Positions 32,977 to 42,096 are shown, counted from the stretch's first letter. The stretch: 64,000 nucleotides of DNA from 66-474 sp044464225 (GCA_044464225.1 JBIQLN010000009.1:48825-112824); one strand, 5' to 3'. The notes: generated from the letters alone by a model not told the origin. Made by a program: numbers and translations.

Positions 32977-34362
32977 ATGGACATCGTGTTTCACGGCGCG
33001 GCGGGCGAGGTGACGGGCTCGAGCCACCTGGTCGAGATTGCGGGCAAGCGCGTGTTGTTGGACTGTGGAATGGTCCAGGGCGACCGCAATGCCGACGAAC
33101 GCAACGCGGCGGATTTCCCATTCGATCCGGCATCGATCGATGTGCTGGTGTTGAGCCACGCGCACATCGACCACACCGGTCGCGTGCCGCTGCTGGTGAA
33201 GCGCGGATTTTCAGGACCGATTTTCACCCATCCGGCCACCATCGATCTGGCGGCGATCATGCTGGGCGACGCCGCGCACATCGCGCAAATGGACACCGAG
33301 CGGGACAACCGGCATCTGCCACCGGGGCAGAGGCCTTTCATGCCGCTGTACACGCAGGATGACGTGGATGCGGCGGTGAAGTCGATGCGGCCGGTCGAGT
33401 ACGCTGCGCCGATCGAAATCCTGCCCGGCGTGCGCCTCACGCTGCGCGATGCGGGGCACATCCTCGGTTCCGCGACCGTGGAAATCGAAGCACTGGAAAA
33501 TGGAGCATCGCGCAAGCTGGCGTTCAGCGGCGATCTCGGCCCCGACCATACGCCGATCCTGTGCGATCCGATGCCGGTTCCCGCGGCCGACCTGGTGGTG
33601 ATGGAGTCGACCTATGGCGACAGGCTGCACAAGGCGCGCGAAGACACCATCGCGGAACTCGGATCCATTTTCGCTGCCGCACACAAGGATGGCGGCAACG
33701 TGGTGATCCCGGCGTTCGCGGTCGGACGAACCCAGGAGTTGCTGTATTTCTTTGCCGAACATTTCGATGCGTGGAACCTCGGCGCGTTCAAGCTGTTCCT
33801 CGACAGTCCGATGGCGATCCGAGTCACTGGTGCCTATGACCGTCACGAAAACCTGTTTGACGATGCAGCGAGGACATTGTGGGCGACCCGCCCGCATCCG
33901 CTGCGTTTGCCCAACCTTACCCTCACCGAGGACGGCGCCGCCTCACGCGCGATCAACGCCATCCACGATCATGCGGTGATCATCGCCGGTTCCGGCATGT
34001 GCACCGGCGGACGAATCCGCCACCACTTGCGGCACAACCTGGCCAACCGGTTCGCGCACATCGTGTTCGTCGGTTACCAGGCGGTCGGTACCTTGGGACG
34101 AACACTTGTCGACGGTGCGAAGCATGTTCGCCTGTTCGGCAACGACGTTCCGGTGCGCGCCCGCGTGCACACCGTGGGCGGCTTGTCCGCGCACGCCGAC
34201 AAGGGCGGGCTGTCCGCATGGTACGGAAAGATCGCGGGTCATCCGCCGGTCTGCCTCGTCCACGGTGAAGATCCGGGGCGATCCAGGCTGGCGGACGAAT
34301 TGAAATCGCGATGGGGCGGCCGGGTGGCGCTGCCGATGCCAGGCACAAGGGTGACGGTGTGA
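32977..34362 (+). CDS. Beta-CASP metallo-beta-lactamase RNase-like protein
   Basis: 461-aa cytoplasmic nuclease-like protein of the CPSF73/YSH1 group. HAHIDHTGR (His61, His63, Asp65, His66) is the metal motif; GHILGSATVEI, FSGDLGPDHTPIL and MESTYGDRLH continue the lactamase fold. The beta-CASP domain inserts at about 245-370 (VVIPAFAVGRTQELLYFF), with SGMCTGGRIRHHLRHNL and a last His motif VGGLSAHADKGGL. Probably an RNA-processing nuclease; substrate unknown. ATG at 32977 has GGGGAGC upstream. Divergent from the M13 peptidase gene by 186 nt. Confidence 0.9.
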   Translation: MDIVFHGAAGEVTGSSHLVEIAGKRVLLDCGMVQGDRNADERNAADFPFDPASIDVLVLSHAHIDHTGRVPLLVKRGFSGPIFTHPATIDLAAIMLGDAAHIAQMDTERDNRHLPPGQRPFMPLYTQDDVDAAVKSMRPVEYAAPIEILPGVRLTLRDAGHILGSATVEIEALENGASRKLAFSGDLGPDHTPILCDPMPVPAADLVVMESTYGDRLHKAREDTIAELGSIFAAAHKDGGNVVIPAFAVGRTQELLYFFAEHFDAWNLGAFKLFLDSPMAIRVTGAYDRHENLFDDAARTLWATRPHPLRLPNLTLTEDGAASRAINAIHDHAVIIAGSGMCTGGRIRHHLRHNLANRFAHIVFVGYQAVGTLGRTLVDGAKHVRLFGNDVPVRARVHTVGGLSAHADKGGLSAWYGKIAGHPPVCLVHGEDPGRSRLADELKSRWGGRVALPMPGTRVTV

Positions 34363-34401
34363 TGGCGCATCGGCAGCGCCGACCCGCAATCGAACGCCCA
34401 T

Positions 34402-34428
34402 AAAAACGACCCCCGTTTCCGGGGGTCG
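34402..34428 (-). terminator. Rho-independent terminator of the PEP-CTERM gene
   Basis: On the minus strand CGACCCCCG, loop GAAA, CGGGGGTCG, then TTTTTA. The perfect 9-bp stem also lies downstream of the beta-CASP gene but has no T-run in that direction. Confidence 0.85.
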
Positions 34429-34456
34429 AGAGATCACGTGACTCGATTCGGCGGGA

Positions 34457-35083
34457 TCAGCAGGCGCGCCGCCGCAGGGCGAGGAACAGGCCGATGAGGC
34501 CGATGCCCGCGCCGAACATGCCGAGGATTCCGGGTTCGGGCACGCTGACGGTCGTGGTCCCGAAGCTGTCCACGTGGCTGATCTTGCCGGTGGCATCTGC
34601 CCCAAAGCCCATGTCGGTCATCCTGAACACCAGGAACGAGGTATTGCCCAGGTTTTCGAACAGGAAGTGTTCGCAATCGTCACCGCCAGGCGAGCCCGCG
34701 GTGCATGCATAGGTACCGGTCTGCGAGAAGCTGCTTTGGGCCCCCGTCTTGATCATGAAGAACTCGGGTGCCGAGGCCAGGTAGATCGCGAATACGCCCG
34801 CCTCGCTGGTATTGAGCAACATGTTGCCGCAAACTTCGCTGCCGTCGCAGAACTTGGCGAAATCGGACACTTGATAGTTCTGGCCGGTGAGGTAATTTGC
34901 GAAATCCACCTCGCTCTGGTCGCCACTGTTGGCTTTCCCGTAGCCGTACAGCGTATCGATGCTTCCGACATCGTCGCCCTGATAAGCCCCCGGTGTGGTG
35001 ATCGTGATCGGCGTCGCCAACGCCGGTAATGCGGCTGCTCCGGCAAGGAGGCCCAGACCCAGAAGCGCCAAAATCTTTTTCAT
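34457..35083 (-). CDS. PEP-CTERM sorting-domain protein
   Basis: 208-aa exported protein. Signal peptide at residues 1-23 (KKILALLGLGLLAGAAALPALA), a mature domain with four Cys that could form two disulfides, and at the C-terminus the PEP-CTERM sorting signal: VPEPG, a hydrophobic helix (ILGMFGAGIGLIGLFLAL) and a basic RRR. Such proteins are processed by an exosortase and usually go to the cell surface or exopolysaccharide matrix. No exosortase gene is present in this window. ATG 35083 has GAGGG seven bases before it. An upstream sigma-54 promoter is listed separately. Confidence 0.9.
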   Translation of the reverse strand: MKKILALLGLGLLAGAAALPALATPITITTPGAYQGDDVGSIDTLYGYGKANSGDQSEVDFANYLTGQNYQVSDFAKFCDGSEVCGNMLLNTSEAGVFAIYLASAPEFFMIKTGAQSSFSQTGTYACTAGSPGGDDCEHFLFENLGNTSFLVFRMTDMGFGADATGKISHVDSFGTTTVSVPEPGILGMFGAGIGLIGLFLALRRRAC

Positions 35084-35164
35084 GGGAAATCCCTCGAATT
35101 TCGCTGTTTCCGAAACACGGACGTGTTCGACCTCGTCGATCATCGGTTCCGGTGGGCGAATAAG

Positions 35165-35180
35165 AGCAATTTCCATGCCA
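35165..35180 (-). promoter_or_regulatory. Sigma-54 (RpoN) promoter of the PEP-CTERM gene
   Basis: Minus-strand TGGCATGGAAATTGCT matches the -24/-12 consensus TGGCACG-N4-TTGCW at every fixed position except T for C. Transcription would start near 35154, about 70 nt before the start codon. An AT-rich block directly upstream (35181-35215, in otherwise GC-rich DNA) suits IHF or an activator. PEP-CTERM genes in several proteobacteria are known to depend on RpoN and the PrsK/PrsR system. The remaining intergenic DNA up to thpR holds a terminator and nothing else recognised. Confidence 0.75.
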
Positions 35181-35323
35181 TACAATATATATTTGAATTT
35201 AATAGGGTTTCAGTCCTGCGATCGTTCCGTTTTGTAAGGCTTTTCGACTGACTTTCCTGAACCGATGGTCGCTCGCCAATTGGCTGGTTGGAATCTGACG
35301 TTTATCGGCAGCAAGCGTAAACG

Positions 35324-35371
35324 TAAAAAACCTCGACAGGGGAGTTCGGACGCTTGCCATTGCCTGTCGAC
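35324..35371 (-). terminator. Likely terminator of the thpR-DUF502 operon
   Basis: On the minus strand GTCGACAGG and CCTGTCGAG pair (8 bp) across a long loop of about 24 nt, followed by GTTTTTTAC. The position, some 65 nt after the thpR stop, fits; the large loop lowers confidence. Confidence 0.6.
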
Positions 35372-35434
35372 AGCGCACCGGTACGGGCGCCGGCAAGGGG
35401 AGGTGCGCAGCCTCCGGGTGCCCGCACCGGTTTT

Positions 35435-36004
35435 TCATGTCGCGACGCGCGCGAGCTCGGTGTACATCCCGCCCGGACGCATGAGCGTGCTCTGCATCAA
35501 AGCGACCGCTTCGAACGCGATCGAAGGCGGAGGATGGGGCAGGATGCCGAATGCACAGCCGGGGCGCAGGCGGGCCAGCGTGATGTGCGCCCGGAATCCG
35601 CGGGTTTCCGGCATGAATCCGGCCTTGCGTGCATGCGCTTCGCACGCGTGCGCGAGATCCGACAGTGCCATGTCGGGTTCGAGTTCCAGCACCAGCAGAC
35701 GCGGCCTCGCGCGATTGGGCCAGACGCCGAAGCGACGCGTGCTGACGGCAGGCAGTGATGTCGCCAGCGTCGGCAGCATGTGCTTGAGATACTCGATTTG
35801 CGCACTGCGCGATTCGCCGAGAAATCGCAGGGTCAGGTGCAGTGCGGCCGGTTCGACCCAGCGCACCCCGCGTGTGGTGCCGGCGATGGCGCGTTCCAGC
35901 GCATCGCGGCAACGCCGCAGGTTCTGCAGGCTGGCGACATCAGGCAGCAATGCCAGAAAACAGCGGGGATCGGCAGCGGGTTCCGTAGCGGCGGCCGGGC
36001 TCAC
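35435..36004 (-). CDS. thpR: RNA 2',3'-cyclic phosphodiesterase ThpR
   Basis: 189-aa member of the 2H phosphoesterase family (also called LigT), which hydrolyses 2',3'-cyclic phosphate ends of RNA. Both catalytic motifs are present: HLTLRFLG with His56, and HITLARL with His140, flanking two similar lobes. Length is normal for the family. Start overlaps the stop of the DUF502 gene by 4 nt, so the genes form a two-gene operon. The cellular role of the enzyme in this context is unknown. Confidence 0.9.
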   Translation of the reverse strand: MSPAAATEPAADPRCFLALLPDVASLQNLRRCRDALERAIAGTTRGVRWVEPAALHLTLRFLGESRSAQIEYLKHMLPTLATSLPAVSTRRFGVWPNRARPRLLVLELEPDMALSDLAHACEAHARKAGFMPETRGFRAHITLARLRPGCAFGILPHPPPSIAFEAVALMQSTLMRPGGMYTELARVAT

Positions 36005-36690
36005 GAAGCGACCCGGTGTGCGGCTTCGACCGCGCGCGTCGGCGCGCCTTCCACGTCCGGCAACTGTTCGGGCCCGACGGCGCCGCCCGAAACGATGAAG
36101 GCCATCGCCTGGTCCATGCTCCAGTCTGTGGCGATCAGCCGTTCGGTCGGCACCAGTTCCAGGTAGCCGCCGGTGGGATTGGGCGTGGTCGGCACGTACA
36201 CGGCAGCAACTTCGCGGCCCGCCGCATCGATGAAGGTGCGGGTGACGAATCCGACCGATTTCAACTGCGGCGAGGGAAAGTCGATCAGCACCACGCGCTG
36301 CGTGCCGCCTGGCTTGTTGCGCATCAGCGTCATCAGTTTCTTGACGCCGCCGTAGATGGTGTGCACCAGCGGCAGGCGTTCCAGCAGGCGGTCCACGCGC
36401 CCGAGGATGCGTCGCCCGATCATGCGCGTGGACAACCAGCCGAGCAGGTAAAGCGCCACCAGCGTCAGGATGAAGGCGAGGATCGACACCACCCAGTCAC
36501 GGTGCAGCGCCTGGGCGGCCTGGGGCGCGCCCAGCCCGATCAATTCAATGATGCCCGTGACCAGCGGCGCCCCGACCCCGGCCAGCAGCGTGAACACGAA
36601 CTTGAACACCACCCAGGTAATCCACACCGGGATGAAGGCAAGCAGGCCCGTGATCAGGTAACGCTTGATGTGGAGTTCGGGAGCTGGCAC
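36001..36690 (-). CDS. DUF502 family inner-membrane protein
   Basis: 229-aa protein with two membrane helices near the N-terminus (about residues 13-36 and 66-88), the second followed by STRMIGRRILGRVDRLLERLPLVHTIYGGVKKLM, the strongly conserved DUF502 region. The C-terminal half is soluble, with VYVPTTPNPTGGYLELVPTERL, also typical. No function is established for bacterial members. Upstream gene of an operon with thpR. Divergent from the ECF sigma gene at 36800. Confidence 0.88.
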   Translation of the reverse strand: MPAPELHIKRYLITGLLAFIPVWITWVVFKFVFTLLAGVGAPLVTGIIELIGLGAPQAAQALHRDWVVSILAFILTLVALYLLGWLSTRMIGRRILGRVDRLLERLPLVHTIYGGVKKLMTLMRNKPGGTQRVVLIDFPSPQLKSVGFVTRTFIDAAGREVAAVYVPTTPNPTGGYLELVPTERLIATDWSMDQAMAFIVSGGAVGPEQLPDVEGAPTRAVEAAHRVAS

Positions 36691-36799
36691 GGCGACGTTC
36701 GTCCGGAAGTGCCGGCATTGTAGGCGATGGCGTGGCGCCGGACGTGGCGGGCGTGATTTTTTCCTGGAATCCGCGAATCATCATGTCGTGAACCGGGAA

Positions 36800-37438
36800 A
36801 TGGACATGCGCGGCAAACCTGAGCGGCAAGCGGTTTTCGAGGCGCTGCTGCGCGAGCATCGGGGCATCGTGTCGAAAGTCGCCCGCATTTACGCGAACGA
36901 CAGGCAGGACGTCGAGGACCTCGGCCAGGAGATCGCGGTGCAGCTCTGGCGATCGTTCGGCAGATACGACGAGCGCCGCGCGAAATTCACCACCTGGATG
37001 TATCGCGTCGCACTGAACGTGGCGATCTCCTGGGCGCGCAGCGCGCGACGCCACGGCGCGGGCCACCTCGAGCCGCTCGATGACGCACACCTGAGTGCCG
37101 TTGCCGGGCCGGACGACCCCCAGCGCGAGGCAGTCGAGCGTGACGAACGCATCGCCCTGCTGGCCAGTTTCATTGCCCTGCTCGATCCGCTGAGTCGCGC
37201 ACTGGTGCTGCTTTACCTGGAGGAACGCAGCCATGCCGAAATCGCCGAGGTGCTCGGCATTTCGGAAACCAATGTGGCGACCAAGCTCAACCGCATCAAA
37301 CACAAACTGCGCACGCAGGCGCCTGCGTGCCCACCATTGGAGGATCAACATGGAACTCGACGAGATGAAAGGGGCGTGGGCGGCGATGAATCGGCGCCAG
37401 GAAGGCACCGAGGCGCTGCTGCGCGGAGAGCTCCGTGA
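36800..37438 (+). CDS. ECF RNA polymerase sigma factor, 3' end overlapping its neighbour
   Basis: 212-aa sigma-70 family protein. Region 2 at about residues 10-80 (FEALLREHRGIVSKVARIYANDRQDVEDLGQEIAVQLWRSFGRYD, then FTTWMYRVALNVAISW) and region 4 at 110-170 (SHAEIAEVLGISETNVATKLNRIKHKLR). The last 30 or so residues (EDQHGTRRDERG onward) are unlike any sigma factor and are read from the first 89 nt of the next gene in another frame, an unusually long overlap. Start is ambiguous: ATG 36800, ATG 36806 or GTG 36788. Target promoters unknown; the membrane protein that follows is a candidate regulator. Confidence 0.85.
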   Translation: MDMRGKPERQAVFEALLREHRGIVSKVARIYANDRQDVEDLGQEIAVQLWRSFGRYDERRAKFTTWMYRVALNVAISWARSARRHGAGHLEPLDDAHLSAVAGPDDPQREAVERDERIALLASFIALLDPLSRALVLLYLEERSHAEIAEVLGISETNVATKLNRIKHKLRTQAPACPPLEDQHGTRRDERGVGGDESAPGRHRGAAARRAP

Positions 37439-38015
37439 TCGGCGCATGGACGAGACGCGCTCGACGCTGCGTTGGAACTTTGCCGGGCTTGTCTTCGAAT
37501 TGGCCGTTTGGATTGGCTTCACGGCGTTTGCGGGGTCATTCTGGGTGAACCATCGCGGCACGCTGCACTGGCTGGTGATCGGGCTGGTGTTGCATGCCTA
37601 TGGCATTGCCGGCATCTGGTCTTGTGCCACGCAATTGCTGTTCCTGAGCCGCATCTATCTTTTCGACGCGCCGATCGTGGTGCTGCAGCGGCGGCTTGCG
37701 CAACTGCGGCGATTCCGCGCCTGGTCCACGCTGGCGCTTGGGCTGCCGTGGTGGTGCCTGTGGCTGCTGCTGCCGATGGCGGTTGCCTATGAATGGACCG
37801 GTGTGGATTGGTTTGCCGCGGGATCCGGCTGGATTTGGGCGTGCATGGTGGCAGGTGGCATCGGCATGGCCTTCAGTCTGTGGTTGGCGCGCCGAATCGA
37901 CCGCCGGACCATTGAATCGCCCCGGGTCCGGCGCATCGTCGATGACATGAGCGGTTGCAGTTTGCAGCGCGCATCGCGGCAGCTGGATGAACTCGCGGAT
38001 TTCGAGCGGCAATGA
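37350..38015 (+). CDS. Membrane protein coupled to the ECF sigma factor, possible regulator
   Basis: 221-aa protein with a short acidic cytoplasmic head (MELDEMKGAWAAMNRRQEGTEALL), four membrane helices (roughly 48-68, 75-95, 130-150, 158-178) and a basic cytoplasmic tail. No family recognised with confidence. The start is fixed by a perfect GGAGG six bases upstream, inside the sigma gene, so translation is coupled. By position it could be an anti-sigma factor, though no zinc-binding anti-sigma motif is visible. Confidence 0.8.
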   Translation: MELDEMKGAWAAMNRRQEGTEALLRGELRDRRMDETRSTLRWNFAGLVFELAVWIGFTAFAGSFWVNHRGTLHWLVIGLVLHAYGIAGIWSCATQLLFLSRIYLFDAPIVVLQRRLAQLRRFRAWSTLALGLPWWCLWLLLPMAVAYEWTGVDWFAAGSGWIWACMVAGGIGMAFSLWLARRIDRRTIESPRVRRIVDDMSGCSLQRASRQLDELADFERQ

Positions 38016-38046
38016 AAAACCGGCGCGACTCGCGTCGCGCCGGTTC
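38015..38046 (-). terminator. Rho-independent terminator of the S10 peptidase gene
   Basis: Minus strand ACCGGCGCGACG, loop CGAG, TCGCGCCGGT, then TTTTC. A long GC-rich stem that may also stop the plus-strand membrane-protein transcript. Confidence 0.8.
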
Positions 38047-38069
38047 GAAGCACGTCGACCGTGCGGAGG

Positions 38070-39719
38070 TTACTTGTTGTTGCCGTTGTTCTGGTTGTCG
38101 GTGGAGTTGATGAAGCCCGCGACGTTGTCGTGCAGTTTCTTCAGCGACGGGATGTGCGCGTACACCATGTGGCCCGACGGATAGAACGCGTAGGAGATGT
38201 TCTTGCGCAGGCTTTCCGGAATCGGCATGTGTTCCAGTTCGTACACCGCCGCATAGAACGGCGTGGCGAGATCGTAGAAGCCGCCGTTCATCATTACCTT
38301 GAGGTCCGGGTTGTACTTCATCGCGGCAGCGAGGTCGCGGATCACGTTGACGTTCGGCCACGCGAAATGCATGCCGGGCTGCTTGTGCTTGAAGTCCCAG
38401 TCGAAGTCTTCGGCGCCATACACCGATGGACGGTATTTCATGCCTTCGCCGAATTTCAGCTCGCTGCGGACGTAATCGTTGAACGCCGACACGTAGGCCG
38501 AACTGATCGCCGCCGACTGCGGGTCGTAGTCCGATTCCTTGCCCAGGGGGTCCATGCTGGGGCCGGAGAAGCGGGTGTCGAGGCGGCCCGTGGTGATATC
38601 GGTGCCGTTCTGCAACTCATGCTCGAACATGCCGCCGGTGACGCGCAGGTCGGCCTTCAGCAGGTAGTCGACCGGCAATCCGGTGAAGTCGTGCAGCTTG
38701 GCGGCGATCTCCTGGCGCTTGGCCTGGCTGAGGGTGGAACCCGCGAACAGCGCTTCGCGGTATTCGCCCTTGGCGAAATCGATGCTGTCCTTCAGCAATT
38801 GCCCGAGCTTGTCGCCGTCGTACTTCGGCAGTTTGTGGTGGTACCACGCGGTCGCGGCATAGGTCGGCAACGCCAGCGCGTACGGCAGGTCGTTGCCGGG
38901 ATCCATGTCCGCACCGTCGACGCTGGTGCTGAAGTCGAGGATCTGCGACAGCAGGATCACGCCGTTCAGATCGACGTTGTCCTGGGTCTGGAGGATGTAG
39001 GAAAGCACCGCCGAACGGGTGGTGCCGTAGCTTTCGCCGAACAGGTATTTCGGCGAGTTCCAGCGGTTGTAGGTGGACAGGAACTTGGTGATGAAACGCG
39101 AGAACGTCTGCGCGTCGCCGTCGATGCCCCAGATCTGCTTGGCCAATTCCTTGCGGTCCTTGGCGCGTTCGGCATCGTCCTTGCCCTGCGGCAGCAGGCG
39201 GCCGAAGCCGGTGCCCGGCATGTCGATGAATACCAGGTCGCTGGCGTCCAGCAGGCTGTAGTCATTGTTGACGAGCTGGTACGGCGCCGCCGGCGTGTGC
39301 GTGTCGTCATTGGTCACGACGCGCTTCGGGCCCCACGCGCCCATGTGCAGCCACACCGTCGAGGAACCCGGGCCGCCGTTGTAGATGAAGGTGATCGGGC
39401 GCTTGGACGCATCGGCACCCTGCTTGAAGTAGGCGAAGTAGCTCATCGCCACTTCGGGCGTGGATTCCTTCGAACCGGTGCCGTCCACCACCAGCGTTCC
39501 CGCAACGGCCTTGTAGCTGATCGCCTTGCCTTCGACGGTGACGGTGCCGGTGGTCGTGGACGACATCGGCTTCATCAGTTTCTGGACCAGGGTTTCCGGC
39601 GACGGTGTACTGTCGCTGGCGTTGCCCGAGGATGCGCTGCTGGCCGGCGGTGCGGCGAAGGCGGGGGCACTGCACAACAACAACGAAGCGAGGGCAGCGG
39701 CGAGGCGAGTGGATTTCAT
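38070..39719 (-). CDS. Exported S10 family serine carboxypeptidase-like protein
   Basis: 549-aa exported protein of the S10 carboxypeptidase family (alpha/beta hydrolase fold). Signal peptide at residues 1-23 (ending AFAA). Oxyanion motif YNGGPGSSTVW (113-123), nucleophile Ser230 in LFGESYGTTR, acidic residue in MMNGGFYDLATPF, and catalytic His in YPSGHMVY near the C-terminus. It removes C-terminal residues from peptides, presumably in the periplasm or outside. Asn-rich C-terminal tail. Single gene with its own terminator; adds to the set of exported peptidases in this region. Confidence 0.9.
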   Translation of the reverse strand: MKSTRLAAALASLLLCSAPAFAAPPASSASSGNASDSTPSPETLVQKLMKPMSSTTTGTVTVEGKAISYKAVAGTLVVDGTGSKESTPEVAMSYFAYFKQGADASKRPITFIYNGGPGSSTVWLHMGAWGPKRVVTNDDTHTPAAPYQLVNNDYSLLDASDLVFIDMPGTGFGRLLPQGKDDAERAKDRKELAKQIWGIDGDAQTFSRFITKFLSTYNRWNSPKYLFGESYGTTRSAVLSYILQTQDNVDLNGVILLSQILDFSTSVDGADMDPGNDLPYALALPTYAATAWYHHKLPKYDGDKLGQLLKDSIDFAKGEYREALFAGSTLSQAKRQEIAAKLHDFTGLPVDYLLKADLRVTGGMFEHELQNGTDITTGRLDTRFSGPSMDPLGKESDYDPQSAAISSAYVSAFNDYVRSELKFGEGMKYRPSVYGAEDFDWDFKHKQPGMHFAWPNVNVIRDLAAAMKYNPDLKVMMNGGFYDLATPFYAAVYELEHMPIPESLRKNISYAFYPSGHMVYAHIPSLKKLHDNVAGFINSTDNQNNGNNK

Positions 39720-39852
39720 GGACGATTCCCGACTGGTCTGGAAAGAGGTCCGGACGCGCAGGCACGCCGGAGCGCCCGAGTATGCGCGCTCGTGCGCCGG
39801 AGTTCATACGCCACAAGTCATGCCCCGCCGGGAAGCGCTGCGGCGGCGTGCG

Positions 39853-42096
39853 TCAGCCGCCCGAAGCGACCATCGGCACGGGATGCACTCGATCGATCAC
39901 GCGCATCACGCGGAAACCGACGCTGTTGTAGCCGACGTCGTCGTCGGCGGTTCCGTGGCTGCCGAGCGCACGTTCATGGCTGCCGTCGCGCCACGAAACC
40001 CCGCGGAACGGACGCGAGCCGGGACTTCCGCCGGCCACCCACTCGCTGACATTGCCGTACATGTCGTAGGCCCCGACGGCGCTGGCCGCGTAACGCCCGA
40101 CGGGTGCGGTTTCCGCGGCACCGTCGTCGCAGGACCAACGATCGTTGTCGAACCGGCTTCGGCGGCTGACGTCGTCCACGTTGCCGAGTTTGCAGGGGCT
40201 GGCTTTCGGCATCCCGCGCGCGGCGCGCAACCACTGACTGCTGCTCGCAAGGCGGTAATGCTTGCCGGTTTTCTTCGAGAGCCACGCGGCGTAGGCGGTC
40301 GCATCGTCCCAGCTCACGCACACAACGGGATGGTCATCATCTTGCGCGAAGCCCGGCGAGCGCCAGGTGAGATGGCGCAGCCGCGAAAATGGATTGTGGG
40401 CCTCGAGGCATTTCGCGGCGGGCCGGTGCGTGGCACGCACGAAAGCGGCGTAGTCGGCGCGCGTGACGTCATTGCGTGCGATCGCAAAGGCGGGCGCGTC
40501 GTGCGTGGCCGGCACATACACCAGTTGCGGTCCGTGCGGATCGCGCATGGGGTTGCCCTTCGCCGGCGCGCGCGGGTCGGCATTGCCTGGGACTTCCGTG
40601 CTCGCCAGCCGTTGCGCTTCGGCAAGATCAAACCCGTCCTGAAACGTCGCAGGCAGTGCCTTGGCCATGGGTTCGAGTGCCGCGACCTTCTGCGCATCAC
40701 GTGCCCGTGCAGCCCGCGCGACGGCTTCTCCCACCTGCCGCGCCAGTCGCGCGCGGTACCAGCGCCAGGCCTGCCGCGCGGGTGCCCGTGCGTGTTCCGC
40801 AAGCTCATCGCCCTGCTGCAGCATGCCGGCGGCTTGGGTGGTATCGGAGGCGTTGCGCCAGGATTCGTCCAATTCGTTGCGCAGCGTGGCGAGTATCGCT
40901 TCCACGCCCGCCGCAGCCTCGGCATTGTCCGGATCGAAGGCGAGGGCTGCGAGGTAGTGGCTGGCGGCATTGTGGAAGGGTGGTGAAAACAGGTGACCGT
41001 TGGCGCGCAGGGCGTCGGCGGCGCTGATCAATCCCTGCACGCGGCCGGCGAGAAGGGAAGCCGGATCCGACGCAGCCGGCCACGTGGAAGGCGGCTGCAT
41101 GGTGGACGTCGGCAACGCTGCATCGTGGACACCGGGGGCCGCGGGGGGCGTGGCGGCCACGACCGCGGGAGCGCTCCGATGTCCCGACACCGCCCAACCG
41201 ATCAGCAGCACGATCGCCCCCAGCAGTGCCACGGCATAGGGCAACCATCGCCGTGCTCGGCGAGGCCCGCTGATGTCGGGGGGCGGCTCGTCGTCGCCAG
41301 GGTCGCGACTGCTGAGAGCGCTTTTCAGCGCCCCGGCCATCTGTTCCGCGGTCTGGAAACGCTGCTCCGGCGATGCGGCGAGTGCGCGATCCATCCAAAG
41401 TTGCCATGCGGCCGCTCGGGGCGGCAGCCGCGGCGCGGTTTGTCCCGCTCGCATGCGGGCGAGCCTGGACGCCCGGCTACCCTGGATGGAGGATGCGCCC
41501 GCCAGCAAATCGTAGGCGAGCATGCCGATGCTGTAGAGGTCCGAACGCGGGTCAGGTGACTTGCCTTCCGCCTGTTCCGGGCTGAGGTACCGGCCCTCGT
41601 CCGCCAGCGGCAGACCCGGTTTGGCCATGCAGCATGCGAGACCGAAGTCGGCCAGCTGCGCGTATCCCTGTTTGTCGAACAGTACGTTGGAAGGCTTGAT
41701 GCCTCCGTGCACAGTCCCGCATCGATGCGCGTAGGCCAATCCTTCGAGCAGGCCACGCAGCAGCGCGGCTATCCGCAACGGTCGGCCGAGCAGGTCGTGG
41801 CGCGCCTGATCGAGGCCCATCAGGAAAGGCATCGAATGGAACAGCCGGCCGTCGGTGGTCCGCCCGATCGAGTGCACGGGGACGATGCACGGATGTGAAA
41901 GTCCGGCGTTCGCCCGGAGCCGTTTCTCGATCCGATCGAGAGTCTGCCTGTCGATGCGATGGAAGATCTTGATTGCCGCAGGCCGGCCGCTCGAAAGGTC
42001 CGATGCCATGTAGAGCGAGGCCGCACCGCTGGCCGCGATCCAGCGGATCAACCGGTAGCCGGGCACTCCCACAGCGGGCGCTGCGCGCGCGTTCAT
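39853..42096 (-). CDS. Pseudokinase-like / FGE-like (SUMF1) membrane fusion protein A
   Basis: 747-aa protein with an N-terminal Hanks-type protein kinase fold (residues 12-262), one membrane helix at 285-304, a helical, repeat-like extracytoplasmic stalk (about 340-520), and a C-terminal formylglycine-generating-enzyme-like domain (about 530-735). The kinase keeps Lys43 (AAIK) and DFG (150-152), but the catalytic loop reads HGGIKPSN (130-137), so the HRD aspartate is replaced by Gly; phosphotransfer is doubtful. The FGE domain has DMYGNVSEW and FRGVSW but lacks the Cys pair needed for formylglycine formation, so it may be a ligand-binding module. Tandem paralogue of the next gene. Confidence 0.85.
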   Translation of the reverse strand: MNARAAPAVGVPGYRLIRWIAASGAASLYMASDLSSGRPAAIKIFHRIDRQTLDRIEKRLRANAGLSHPCIVPVHSIGRTTDGRLFHSMPFLMGLDQARHDLLGRPLRIAALLRGLLEGLAYAHRCGTVHGGIKPSNVLFDKQGYAQLADFGLACCMAKPGLPLADEGRYLSPEQAEGKSPDPRSDLYSIGMLAYDLLAGASSIQGSRASRLARMRAGQTAPRLPPRAAAWQLWMDRALAASPEQRFQTAEQMAGALKSALSSRDPGDDEPPPDISGPRRARRWLPYAVALLGAIVLLIGWAVSGHRSAPAVVAATPPAAPGVHDAALPTSTMQPPSTWPAASDPASLLAGRVQGLISAADALRANGHLFSPPFHNAASHYLAALAFDPDNAEAAAGVEAILATLRNELDESWRNASDTTQAAGMLQQGDELAEHARAPARQAWRWYRARLARQVGEAVARAARARDAQKVAALEPMAKALPATFQDGFDLAEAQRLASTEVPGNADPRAPAKGNPMRDPHGPQLVYVPATHDAPAFAIARNDVTRADYAAFVRATHRPAAKCLEAHNPFSRLRHLTWRSPGFAQDDDHPVVCVSWDDATAYAAWLSKKTGKHYRLASSSQWLRAARGMPKASPCKLGNVDDVSRRSRFDNDRWSCDDGAAETAPVGRYAASAVGAYDMYGNVSEWVAGGSPGSRPFRGVSWRDGSHERALGSHGTADDDVGYNSVGFRVMRVIDRVHPVPMVASGG

